Both the position numbers and the translations under genes were made by a program. From assembly GCA_003556955.1 (NCBI GenBank), contig PWQB01000488.1, forward strand, positions 1 through 9,345: a stretch of 9,345 nucleotides of DNA, in the 5' to 3' direction. The notes beneath the pieces were generated by a model. That model worked only from the letters and a program-made list of their open reading frames with translations, made no database searches and was not told the DNA's origin. This stretch comes from Nostocaceae cyanobacterium CSSed10_463m. GTDB lineage: Bacteria > Cyanobacteriota > Cyanobacteriia > Cyanobacteriales > Nostocaceae. Shown piece by piece: positions 1 to 6,752 of the stretch (its first letter is position 1; each line of letters starts with the position of its first letter).

Positions 1-27
1 AACTAAAGGAGAGCGAAAAAGTAGATA

Positions 28-465
28 TTAAGCTTCTGGTTTATTTTTACCGACAACTTGCGATTTGAGAGTAGTGATTTCACTAGTTAGCTCTTTCCGG
101 GTCGAGGCTTTGAGCAAATAGCGATAAACAAACCAAGCCGAGTAGCCAATACCAATCAATTCAAAGGTCGGTGCGACTAAAGGAATATCATTCAAAGAGT
201 CTAATACTGCCAAGAGTACCTTAACCGAAACAATGGCGGCGACAATTAAACCAACACTAACTAGGGGCTGCTTATATTGGTTAAAGAAACCTCCCAGGTA
301 GTCGGGTAGTGTTGCTAAAAAACCAGAAATTTGCTCCCCGTATTTTTGCCATTGCTCTTGAGACTGCACAGGAGGCTGGAGTTTAGTAATAGTTCCTGTT
401 TGATTGTTGATATTTGGCATTGCTGCCTCTTGAGATTTGGTTTCTGTGAATTCTGGTTCTTGCAT
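28..465 (-). CDS. CAAD-domain (CURT1-like) thylakoid membrane protein
   Basis: A small integral membrane protein of 145 residues. It has a Gln/Pro-rich hydrophilic N-terminus (about residues 1-60), a first hydrophobic segment around residues 66-88 (QPLVSVGLIVAAIVSVKVLL), a second around 96-118 (PLVAPTFELIGIGYSAWFVYRYLL), and a charged, helix-prone tail (RKELTSEITTLKSQVVG). This is the CAAD domain, named for its fusion to some cyanobacterial aminoacyl-tRNA synthetases. Stand-alone forms are related to CURT1, which shapes curved thylakoid margins. Start choice: a GTG at 471 would lie inside the ribosome binding site, because the minus strand reads AGGAG, TGAGA, ATG. The ATG at 465 therefore has a good Shine-Dalgarno with 5-base spacing and is preferred. 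The gene lacks any synthetase domain, so its role is probably structural. Family assignment is firm; function in this organism is inferred. Confidence 0.9.
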   Translation of the reverse strand: MQEPEFTETKSQEAAMPNINNQTGTITKLQPPVQSQEQWQKYGEQISGFLATLPDYLGGFFNQYKQPLVSVGLIVAAIVSVKVLLAVLDSLNDIPLVAPTFELIGIGYSAWFVYRYLLKASTRKELTSEITTLKSQVVGKNKPEA

Positions 466-665
466 TCTCACTCCTATAAATTTAACAATTGAGTTTATCT
501 AATCTGTGACAATTACCACCCAAAGGCTGTTGATTAGGCAATGCACAAAGGCATTAGTACACATTGGTTTGATTCACAAACAGGTTTTAGTGTCCTATAA
601 CCATAATTGTCTCATCAACTCTACTGCATCAACTACAAGGTAGACAGTCAGTATAAGGAGAGAAG

Positions 666-703
666 TCAGAAAGCGACAATATATTTTAGAATCAGCTTTC
701 TGA
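666..703. repeat. Perfect 9-bp inverted repeat
   Basis: TCAGAAAGC (666-674) and GCTTTCTGA (695-703) are exact reverse complements separated by a 20-base AT-rich loop. No T-run follows on either strand, so it is not an intrinsic terminator. It probably belongs to the dispersed palindromic repeats of this genome. Confidence 0.6.
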
Positions 704-790
704 GTGCTGAATTTTGTGAATCAACACCGAATCATCAGTTTGTGATCATCCCATATTTTGTCAGGTTAGCTAAAGGTGAGGAACCTTTGT

Positions 791-806
791 GTAGCGTAGG
801 CTACGC
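791..806. repeat. REP-like short palindrome (GCGTAG-G-CTACGC)
   Basis: GCGTAG (794-799) and CTACGC (801-806) form a perfect palindrome around one central G; an overlapping pairing, GTAGC (791-795) with GCTAC (800-804), is also possible. GTAGCGTAGGCTACGC-type palindromes are scattered in intergenic regions of Nostoc and Anabaena genomes. A related half (TTGCGTAGCG) occurs again at 6991-7000 in this window. Confidence 0.65.
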
Positions 807-874
807 GCATAGCCCCGTATCTTGAGCGCACAGTTCTGACAATCGTACTCATTCAAGCACAAATCATGCCAAAA

Positions 875-1026
875 TTCAGCCTACCTCACATTTTTATAAG
901 GAATTAGGCTGAAAACCCTTGAGGTTAAGTTTTGGAGCGTGGCGTAAGAACTTAACCGGCTTTAGACAAGGGATGAAAGCTAGTTAGAGGCTAAAGCCCC
1001 CAGCGACTTGAGTTATAAAATCGGGG
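875..1026 (+). ncRNA. Candidate structured RNA with predicted pseudoknot (orphan element)
   Basis: On the plus strand four helices are seen by eye. H1: TTCAGCCTA 875-883 with TAGGCTGAA 905-913 (9 bp). H2: CCCTTG 916-921 with CAAGGG 967-972 (6 bp). H3, nested in H2: GGTTAAGTT 923-931 with AACTTAACC 949-957 (9 bp). H4: GGCTTTAG 958-965, inside H2, with CTAAAGCC 991-998, outside H2 (8 bp), giving an H-type pseudoknot. GCTTT 959-963 could instead pair with AAAGC 976-980. CCCC 998-1001 and GGGG 1023-1026 may close a last hairpin. Compact pseudoknotted RNAs of this size are known for IS200/IS605-type guide RNAs (TnpB omegaRNA, IscB/HEARO RNA) and for regulatory RNAs, but no tnpB, iscB or transposase is present here. 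Strand, transcription and class are inference. Confidence 0.4.
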
Positions 1027-1059
1027 TTGGTTGCTAGTTACTGTTTTCTTAACGCAAAA

Positions 1060-1082
1060 TCGCCTAACTTCTAGTCAGGCGA
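1060..1082 (-). terminator. Possible intrinsic terminator of the pentapeptide gene
   Basis: TCGCCT (1060-1065) pairs with AGGCGA (1077-1082). ACT/AGT extends the stem past one A.C mismatch, leaving a small loop. Read on the minus strand the hairpin is followed directly by ATTTTGCG, a short U-run. It lies about 205 bases beyond the pentapeptide stop codon, so termination of that transcript is plausible but not certain. Confidence 0.4.
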
Positions 1083-1172
1083 GGTTCAAACTGGAAGGGG
1101 AAGCGGAATTGTGGCAATTAGGACAAGTAAACCTTGTCTACTTTGAGAACTGTAGTTTTTAGTCAAGATGGT

Positions 1173-1199
1173 GAGATTGCTTCCTTACGTCGCAATGAC
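1173..1199. repeat. REP-like repeat (GTCATTGCGA...GCAATCTC type)
   Basis: The minus strand reads GTCATTGCGACG, then TAAGGAAGCAATCTC. This matches the widespread bacterial interspersed sequence GTCATTGCGAnCGnAG...GAAGCAATCTC, recalled from many genomes. ATTGC (1176-1180) and GCAAT (1192-1196) are inverted, so it can form a small hairpin. Confidence 0.6.
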
Positions 1200-1287
1200 A
1201 AAAACTCCACTTTTCATGATGGATAAGGTTTAGTTATTTCGGTCAAATATTTTTACCTATCTTTTGGCTGAACTTTTAACTTCCGCC

Positions 1288-1752
1288 CTACGGTAATTCC
1301 CAATCAGGGAACATATCTGCTGCATCTCCACCAATGCCGATTCCAGTGTGATAGATTTCCGCATCAGTGATGATCATGTGATCCATTGATGCTCCATATA
1401 CATTCGAGTCGTAAATTATGGCGCGAGTTAGATTTGCTCCGTTGAGATTGGCTGCTCTGAAATTAACGTTAGTTAGCATAGCTGAAGTTAAGTTTGCACC
1501 TCTCAAATTTGCATTAGTGAGGTCTGCACCTTCAAGATTGGCTTCTTCGAGGTTAGCTCCAGAGAGATTTGCGCCTCGTAAGTCAGCACCAATTAAATGA
1601 GCGCCTCTGAGGTCAACGCCTGATAAATTGCACTCGACACACGCTCTAGTTAAATATAGCCTTTGTAATTCGTGCGAATTACCAGCTTTAACTATGCTAC
1701 TAAAAATTAGGGGAGTCGCTAAGGCTAAAGCTGCGAATAGCTGGAGTTTCAT
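1288..1752 (-). CDS. Secreted pentapeptide-repeat protein
   Basis: A 154-residue protein that opens with a Sec-type signal peptide: MKLQ, a hydrophobic core (LFAALALATPLIFSS), and likely cleavage after IVKA near residue 23. The mature part begins with a short segment holding RACVECNLSG (Cys 38 and Cys 41), then about 16 pentapeptide repeats of the A(D/N)LxG/A type up to about residue 130, and ends in a non-repeat tail rich in Gly, Asp and Trp. Pentapeptide repeats fold as a right-handed four-sided beta-helix. A CxxC just before the first repeat is a recurring feature of cyanobacterial members, but no biochemical role is known to me. Start choice: ATG 1752 has AAGGGGA just upstream and begins the signal peptide; an in-frame ATG at 1770 has a weaker site. 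Probably periplasmic or thylakoid-lumenal; specific function unknown. Confidence 0.9.
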   Translation of the reverse strand: MKLQLFAALALATPLIFSSIVKAGNSHELQRLYLTRACVECNLSGVDLRGAHLIGADLRGANLSGANLEEANLEGADLTNANLRGANLTSAMLTNVNFRAANLNGANLTRAIIYDSNVYGASMDHMIITDAEIYHTGIGIGGDAADMFPDWELP

Positions 1753-1770
1753 ATTTTTCCCCTTAGTCAT

Positions 1771-2062
1771 TAAACTACATCCGTTCTTTTCCTCACGATT
1801 TTATTATCTCACTAAACTGGTAACAGTTGTTGTGGCAACACACAAACAAGTTGTGATCTGCTACCAATGGTGCTGTGATCTGGGAACTAGTCTTGACTAT
1901 GGTTTGGGGCTGTTTTCGACTAAAAAAATAGGCGATATTTGCCCCATAAAATTAATGTTAAATATTTTAAAGAAGTTGTGCCACTTTGCATAGTTGCATA
2001 GGAGATGTTACTCAGTGCTTTACTAATACGAAATGGCACGACGAAAAACAATATTTGGTCTT
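1771..2062. other. Intergenic region between pentapeptide gene and hydrolase
   Basis: About 290 AT-rich bases separating two minus-strand genes. TGTTG (1828-1832) and CAACA (1836-1840) form a small 5-bp hairpin. No clear terminator was found for the hydrolase, nor a convincing promoter for the pentapeptide gene. The open frames crossing it in other frames show no protein-like sequence. Confidence 0.5.
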
Positions 2063-2926
2063 TTAAATCACTAAGAAATCTCGCATATACTGATTGACTA
2101 AATCCGGCTTTTCTTGTTGTACCCAATGACCACAATCAGGAATATACTTAATTTGAAAGTCATTGACATAAGCTGCTGTGTCGTAGGTTAGTTCCTTACC
2201 AAGTGCAGTATCGTTTTCGCCCCAAATCATCAGTGTGGGTACAGGCAAAATTCCCCAACTTTTCTGGTTGAATAAGTTGGAAAAAATATTACGATAATAG
2301 TTCAACATCGCTGTGGTAGCACCACGTTTTGCAGCAGCGTTTTTATAAGCATCAATATCTGCTGGAGTGAAAGCGCTTTTATTCACTGCTGTGCCTTTAA
2401 TAGCCTGTTCAATTGCTTCATAGTCTGACAACTGTAGAAGTAATTCAGGTAGCCAAGGTAGCAGAAATAAGAATATATACCAGCTGCGTAATAACTGCTG
2501 ATAAGTGCCTAAGCCTTGGGCAAATTTAGCAGGGTGAGGTAGGTTGAGGATAATTAATCGCTCTACCATTTCGGGGTAAGCATAGGCAAAATGCCAAGCG
2601 ATCGCACCACCCCAATCGTGTCCAACTAAGATACACTTGTCATATCCTAATCCTTGAATTAACCCCTTTACGTCTTTGAGCAATTCATCCATGACATAAG
2701 CTGATTGGTCTTTGGGTTTATCGCTATCGTTGTAGCCACGTAAATCTAGGGCGACAACTCGAAAGTATTGGGCAAATTCTGGGATTTGATGCCGCCAAGA
2801 ATACCAAAACTCAGGAAACCCATGTAACATCAGCATTAATGGCCCTGATCCTTGGGTGACGTAGTGCAGTTTTACGCCATTGGTGATGATATATTCATGC
2901 TGCCAAGCATTCTGTATTACAGACAT
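2063..2926 (-). CDS. Alpha/beta hydrolase, epoxide-hydrolase-like
   Basis: A 287-residue soluble enzyme with the full alpha/beta-hydrolase core. The oxyanion-hole motif HGFPEFWYSWR starts at residue 35. The nucleophile elbow GHDWGG (102-107) has Asp104 as nucleophile. The acid is Asp239 in WGENDTAL and the base is His267 in CGHWVQ. An Asp nucleophile followed by W-G-G, with HGFPE, is typical of epoxide hydrolases. The cap has candidate ring-opening tyrosines at Tyr150 (RSWY) and Tyr210/211 (LNYYRN). Epoxide hydrolases attack the epoxide through an Asp ester, then hydrolyse it to a diol; haloalkane and haloacetate dehalogenases share the fold, so the substrate cannot be named. No signal peptide, so cytoplasmic. 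Length is normal. The ribosome binding site is weak (GGA about 12 bases upstream). The start lies 43 bases from the divergent DUF2358 gene. Confidence 0.92.
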   Translation of the reverse strand: MSVIQNAWQHEYIITNGVKLHYVTQGSGPLMLMLHGFPEFWYSWRHQIPEFAQYFRVVALDLRGYNDSDKPKDQSAYVMDELLKDVKGLIQGLGYDKCILVGHDWGGAIAWHFAYAYPEMVERLIILNLPHPAKFAQGLGTYQQLLRSWYIFLFLLPWLPELLLQLSDYEAIEQAIKGTAVNKSAFTPADIDAYKNAAAKRGATTAMLNYYRNIFSNLFNQKSWGILPVPTLMIWGENDTALGKELTYDTAAYVNDFQIKYIPDCGHWVQQEKPDLVNQYMRDFLVI

Positions 2927-2969
2927 AATCTGATATTTCCAAGTAGAACGTGCATAAAGGACAAGACGC

Positions 2970-3386
2970 GTGGAATCTCAATTACAGATTGAACAAGTAA
3001 TTAAAACGCTTCAAGAGGATTTACCAACACTTTTTGAAAAAGATATTTCCTATGATATTTATAGCCAGGATATTTATTTTCAAGACCCTGTAAATACATT
3101 TAAATGGAAATTCAACTATCGGATTATATTTTGGACGTTAAGATTTCACGCGCGGCTATTTTTTACGCAAATTTATTTTGACTTGCATGAAGTATCACAG
3201 CCAGCAAAGGATACTATTTTAGCCAAGTGGACGGTTCGCGGAGTTTTGCGTGTTCCCTGGAAAGCCAAACTATTTTTCAATGGCTATTCGACCTATAAAC
3301 TTAACCAAGACACTTTGATATATCAGCATATTGATACATGGGATCGTCAGCCAGGGGAGATTTTAAAGCAGTTTTGGCAAAGGTAA
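2970..3386 (+). CDS. DUF2358 family protein (SnoaL/NTF2-like fold expected)
   Basis: A 138-residue soluble protein and the only confident plus-strand gene here. It matches the cyanobacterial and plant DUF2358 pattern: an N-terminal helix (IEQVIKTLQEDLPTLF), YDIYSQDIYFQDP near residues 28-40, a central aromatic stretch (RIIFWTLRFHARLFF), WTVRGVLRVPWKAKLFFNG at about 87-105, and a terminal IYQHIDTWD. The spacing resembles NTF2/SnoaL-like cone folds that bind small ligands or act as assembly partners; the family's role is unknown to me. The start is GTG at 2970, preceded by AAAGGA with 8-base spacing. An in-frame TAA at 2955 rules out any longer version. It is divergent from the epoxide-hydrolase-like gene, so the two could share control sequences, though each promoter must then reach into the other's 5' region. 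Confidence 0.85.
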   Translation: MESQLQIEQVIKTLQEDLPTLFEKDISYDIYSQDIYFQDPVNTFKWKFNYRIIFWTLRFHARLFFTQIYFDLHEVSQPAKDTILAKWTVRGVLRVPWKAKLFFNGYSTYKLNQDTLIYQHIDTWDRQPGEILKQFWQR

Positions 3387-3411
3387 TGAGTGCTGAGTAT
3401 AGAAAGCAAAA

Positions 3412-3430
3412 GAGGGAGTCACACTCCCTC
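3412..3430 (-). terminator. Intrinsic terminator between convergent genes
   Basis: GAGGGAGT (3412-3419) and ACTCCCTC (3423-3430) form an 8-bp GC-rich hairpin with a three-base loop. On the minus strand it is followed by TTTTGCTTTCT, so it should end the peptidase transcript 44 bases after its stop codon. On the plus strand it lies 25 bases after the DUF2358 stop but lacks a T-run, so it would work less well in that direction. Confidence 0.75.
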
Positions 3431-3473
3431 GATTAATCAGATCATGATTTAGTTCAATGTCGGTCAGGAATTA

Positions 3474-6203
3474 TTAACGTTCCTTGGGTAATAAGGCAAT
3501 AGGATCGATTGCTCCCCTACCTGGTGGGTGGATTTCAAAGTGAGTGTGTGGCCCTGTGCTGAAACCTGTGCTACCCATTTCAGCAATTTGTTGTCCTTGG
3601 GTCACTTGTTGACCTACTCGCACCAAAGTCCGGTTATTGTGAGCGTAGCGAGTTAGAGTGCCATCGGGATGGCGAATATCCACAAGGATGCCAAAACCAC
3701 CTCTATTCCAGCCTGATGTCTCAACTACACCGTCAGCAGCTGCGTAAATTGGTGTGCCAGTGGCGTTAGCAATGTCAATACCCCTGTGCATTCTTCCCCA
3801 GCGTCTACCATAGCCAGAGGTAAGTACACCTTTTGCAGGCCATATAAAGGTTGTTGAAGCGGTTGAGGGGGGGGGTGTAGTTGCGTCAATTGGTCTGGGT
3901 AAGTGATGTTCCACTGCGGCCAAAGGTGGTAACTGTGGCCTTATTTGTGGAGTAACACTACTTCCGCGCAAGTTTCCTAGAGTGTCAGATATATTAGCAC
4001 CACTGGGAGATGCTGCTATTCTCTGGTTAGATCCATTGCGACTGGAAGCGAACTCTGGATTGATTGGCTCGTTAGCACGACGAGTCCGGGTTTGAGAGTT
4101 AGGAAATTGACTGCCAGAGTTGGGTAAACTCAGGCTAGGAACATGAATGGGAATAGAAGCATTCCTTTGTCCCGCCGCAGGTTGAGAAGCCGTGGCGTTG
4201 TTTGGTTTAACAACAGGAATGGGAATAGAAGCTTGTTCACGTTCAGTAGTGGAGGGGCTGCTGGTATTCCTGGACTGTTGCTGGCGATATTGCTCGCGTA
4301 ATCTCTGAATTTCTGCTTCTGGGCTGTTTGTTTGAGCTACGGGAGTTTGTACGGCAGCTGGCTCACGTTGAATCACTACTGGGCTGTTGGCATTCCCAGA
4401 CTGTTGGCTGCGGAATTGCTGGCGTAATCTCTGGATTTCCGCTTCTGGGCTATTTGTTTGCGCGAAAAGAGGCGGTACGCTAGCTGGCTCACGTTCAGTC
4501 GTAGTTGCAATGGTAGTATTACCAGACTGTTGGTTGCGGTATTTCTCCTGTAATCTCTGGATTTCTGTGTGTAGGCTGCTTGTTTGAGTAACGGGAATAG
4601 GCACGGCTGCTTTCTCGCCTTCCGTAGCGGCTGGCCTGATTGCATTCCCGGACTGCTGGTTGCTGTGCTTCTCCCGTAATCTCTGGATGTCGCTACGTAA
4701 TGCACGCACACCTTGATTCTCTTTGGTGTTTGCGGTTTGTCCAGCCAATCTTTGAGCCTGTTTCATTTCGGCAAAGATTGTTGGTACTGGTGTATCACCA
4801 CCTAGTCCTTGAACATTCAGACTAGTAGATTCTGTTTCTGTGGCGACAACAGTAGTTGGCTGATTTACCTGTATCTGCTGATTTGCGGTGACTGGTACGG
4901 GAATAGTCACACTGTTGTTATTCGCAGATACTGCTTGTGAAGTTACAACTGGGAGATTGGGCTGAATACTAGCAGTATTCACAGGGTAGTGGGTTAGCTG
5001 AGGCGTAGTAGTAGAATACGCACTTTGAGAATTAACTACCACTGGGACTTGAATAGCTCTAGAATGATTAACCTGATTAACAGGAATAATCAGTTTTTGG
5101 CTAATCTTGAGTTGATCCGGATTGCTCAGACTATTAGCCCTAACTATTTCGGACACTGAAGTATTAAATCTACTAGCGATCGCAGCTAGTGTGTCTCCAG
5201 GTTGAACTTCATAACCTTTATTACCCGATAATGCCACAACTTGCCCTATAGGTGGTACAGGTATGGTTACGGCTTGCGGGTTAGACTCACTGGTTTCTTT
5301 GGTTTCTTGTAACCTCGATACTAAACTTTGTGTATTGTTATTGTTGAAAGTTGACGACTTTTCTACTGCCGTTTTATTAGCGCTGATTTCTGGCGCTGTT
5401 TCTATAGTTGTCGGCTGTGTTAAAGCTATGTCATTTTTTGATAAAGTTTGGGTCTCCTCAGACCGCGACTCCGCCAGACTGTTTCTTAAACGATTCGATT
5501 TCGCTTGTAAGCGATTGAGAGCAAATTCTTGCTGTGCCTTCAGTTGAGCATTAATTTCACCACTGGCATCTGTGTTTTCTGCTGCCTGTGGTTGTGGCTC
5601 GCCTGTTAGGTATGCAGTTGCTTCGTCAGTTTCGTTAGTAACGCTATCAGCATTGGACAGTTCTTGTACTGTCTCATTTGCCTTGATTTGGGTTGACAAT
5701 CCCTGTGATACTGGGGGTTGTAAATTGAAGGAACTGTTGTTAGCTGCTATTTTGTGGGATTCTGGTGTCAAAATAGGAACTTGTACAGACACTCCACTAG
5801 CCGTAACATTCCTTTTAGCTTCAAGCCCAGGTAACTGTGAAATTGCTGTTGGCTCCACAATGACAGAATTTTCTGGCAAGCTTGCTGGTAAAACTGTTTG
5901 AGTTTCCAGGCTTGTGGAAGCAAATTTCACTGTCGTGTCAGACGCAGCAGGTATCGTTGATGTGGCCTTTTGGCTACCAACAGGAGCCGCTGCTTGGGCT
6001 TGATCGCTTTGCCGAGTCACCAAAAGGCTGGTTGCTCCCATTGAGATAGCCAGACCAATCATGGCGGCTTTTGTCCGCACCCGGCGGTTAACCTTGGGAT
6101 TTACTACAATGTTTAGGTGTTCTAGGTGTTCCACTAGGGCATCATCACTGCTGGGGGTATTGTTCAGCACAGCCTTTTCTCTTTTTTTCAATGCTCGTTT
6201 CAA
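3474..6203 (-). CDS. LysM + M23 (LytM) cell-wall metallopeptidase, membrane-anchored
   Basis: A 909-residue envelope protein. From the N-terminus: a basic cytoplasmic segment (KRALKKREKAV), one membrane segment at about 46-63, a long low-complexity periplasmic region with a short helical stretch at about 215-250, a LysM peptidoglycan-binding domain at about 330-375 (YEVQPGDTLAAIASRF), four 42-residue tandem repeats at 504-671, a Pro-rich linker, and a C-terminal M23 domain at about 784-905. The zinc and catalytic residues are intact: HRGID (His806, Asp810), His855 in YAHN, and HTH (His886, His888), so it should be an active endopeptidase rather than a degenerate NlpD/EnvC-type activator. Start choice: TTG 6203 follows a perfect AGGAGG with 6-base spacing; TTG 6266 (21 residues longer) has no ribosome binding site. 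It is probably the counterpart of Anabaena LytM factor Alr3353, recalled from gene order and architecture. Confidence 0.93.
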   Translation of the reverse strand: MKRALKKREKAVLNNTPSSDDALVEHLEHLNIVVNPKVNRRVRTKAAMIGLAISMGATSLLVTRQSDQAQAAAPVGSQKATSTIPAASDTTVKFASTSLETQTVLPASLPENSVIVEPTAISQLPGLEAKRNVTASGVSVQVPILTPESHKIAANNSSFNLQPPVSQGLSTQIKANETVQELSNADSVTNETDEATAYLTGEPQPQAAENTDASGEINAQLKAQQEFALNRLQAKSNRLRNSLAESRSEETQTLSKNDIALTQPTTIETAPEISANKTAVEKSSTFNNNNTQSLVSRLQETKETSESNPQAVTIPVPPIGQVVALSGNKGYEVQPGDTLAAIASRFNTSVSEIVRANSLSNPDQLKISQKLIIPVNQVNHSRAIQVPVVVNSQSAYSTTTPQLTHYPVNTASIQPNLPVVTSQAVSANNNSVTIPVPVTANQQIQVNQPTTVVATETESTSLNVQGLGGDTPVPTIFAEMKQAQRLAGQTANTKENQGVRALRSDIQRLREKHSNQQSGNAIRPAATEGEKAAVPIPVTQTSSLHTEIQRLQEKYRNQQSGNTTIATTTEREPASVPPLFAQTNSPEAEIQRLRQQFRSQQSGNANSPVVIQREPAAVQTPVAQTNSPEAEIQRLREQYRQQQSRNTSSPSTTEREQASIPIPVVKPNNATASQPAAGQRNASIPIHVPSLSLPNSGSQFPNSQTRTRRANEPINPEFASSRNGSNQRIAASPSGANISDTLGNLRGSSVTPQIRPQLPPLAAVEHHLPRPIDATTPPPSTASTTFIWPAKGVLTSGYGRRWGRMHRGIDIANATGTPIYAAADGVVETSGWNRGGFGILVDIRHPDGTLTRYAHNNRTLVRVGQQVTQGQQIAEMGSTGFSTGPHTHFEIHPPGRGAIDPIALLPKER
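4191..4694 (-). repeat. Four tandem 126-bp repeats within the peptidase gene
   Basis: Four in-frame copies of a 126-base (42-residue) unit code for residues 504-671 of the peptidase. Each unit has a helix-prone part, (E/D)IQRLREKYRxQQSGN, then a disordered part ending in EREPAxVPxPVxQT. On the plus strand the shared core GTAATCTCTGxAT recurs near 4300, 4426, 4551 and 4677. The copies have diverged in DNA, so this is not a fresh duplication. Confidence 0.9.
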
Positions 6204-6214
6204 AGACGACCTCC
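6198..6214 (-). promoter_or_regulatory. Ribosome binding site fixing the peptidase start
   Basis: The minus strand reads AGGAGG, TCGTCT, TTG, AAA. This is a perfect anti-16S match six bases before TTG 6203. It places initiation 63 bases inside the longest open frame and gives a protein starting M-K-R-A-L-K-K-R-E. Confidence 0.7.
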
Positions 6215-6549
6215 TATGATCACTAGCGCTTAACTGATCTCGATTTTTCAGTCGGATACTAGTCAATGATTTAGATCACATCGCATGATAGATCAAGATC
6301 ACTTTCACCAGAGATACTTACGCAAGATTAACTTGCTTCTCTGATTTAGACAAGTTCACACATGGAATGCAAAAATTAAAAATTGCTGTGCTTACTTGTC
6401 CACTTCACTCCTACACACCATAGAACTTTTGCTTTTGACCGTTGTTTTCACCTCTGGTGCAACGCTTGCTAGGACTGAAGAATAATTATTATATATTCAC
6501 CGTGTCCATTGTGCTTGTCAGCCATACAGTTACTTTGACCTGAAAAAGC

Positions 6550-6693
6550 TTTGCCCTCTGTTGTAGATATCTTCAAGGTTTTTCTACTCGATCCGCCTTC
6601 TCAACACGAGACTTTACGTTGATTCATTCCTAAAAATCAACCGTACAAACTTCTAACTACTTTTGTCCTCCTGGAAATTACTTATTCAGCAAA
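6550..6693 (-). promoter_or_regulatory. Candidate c-di-AMP (ydaO/yuaA-type) riboswitch
   Basis: On the minus strand, in order: GCTGAAT (6690-6684), GGAGGAC (6671-6665), GGAATGAATC (6630-6621), and near the end ATCTAC followed by AGAGGGCAAA. The first three resemble conserved ydaO blocks as I remember them (GCnGAAU, GGnGGAnC, GGGGUGAAUC). The ends can form the closing helix: TTTGCT (6693-6688) with GGCAAA (6555-6550), 6 bp with one U.G, like UUGCC/GGCAA in the Thermoanaerobacter example. CAAC/GTTG and GTAGA/TCTAC hairpins lie inside. The 144-base length fits the class, and cell-wall hydrolases are classic targets of it. Against it, the CAGCUAAC block is poorly kept and the middle helices are weak. 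The match is from memory and by eye, so it is a hypothesis. Confidence 0.45.
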
Positions 6694-6752
6694 AATGGCT
6701 CAAATATTTGACGAACAAAGGTTTTCAGATTTTGATCCTCTTCGGCACGCCT

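Larger units (their letters stand above)
466..1287. other. Non-coding stretch rich in inverted repeats
   Basis: About 820 bases without a convincing gene. The only longer open frame (plus strand, 607-825, TTG start, no ribosome binding site) ends by reading through a dispersed palindrome and is rejected. The region holds a chain of inverted repeats, each listed separately where it is clear: AATGC/GCATT (540-544/551-555), TCAGAAAGC/GCTTTCTGA (666-674/695-703), the 794-806 palindrome, the 875-998 composite fold, the 1060-1082 hairpin, GACAAG/CTTGTC (1122-1127/1133-1138) and a REP-like sequence at 1173-1199. The short string CTGAGTGCTGA near 700-710 resembles low-complexity intergenic repeats common in Nostoc genomes. 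Confidence 0.7.

Noticed and set aside
607..825. Plus-strand open frame of 72 residues
   Set aside because: TTG start without a ribosome binding site, no recognisable domain, and its last residues are translated from a dispersed palindrome (791-806).
1628..1993. Plus-strand open frame of 121 residues overlapping the pentapeptide gene
   Set aside because: Lies opposite the signal-peptide part of a well-supported gene, with no domain or start signal.
3412..3430. Strong terminator for the plus-strand DUF2358 gene
   Set aside because: The hairpin is good but no T-run follows on the plus strand; it fits the minus-strand peptidase gene instead.
4376..5901. Several open frames inside the peptidase gene on both strands
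   Set aside because: Shadows caused by the repetitive, stop-poor coding sequence of the LysM/M23 gene.
6401..6420. Resemblance to the Yfr1 core (ACTCCTCACAC)
   Set aside because: The sequence is ACTCCTACACAC, which breaks the core, and no flanking stem-loops of Yfr1 form were seen.
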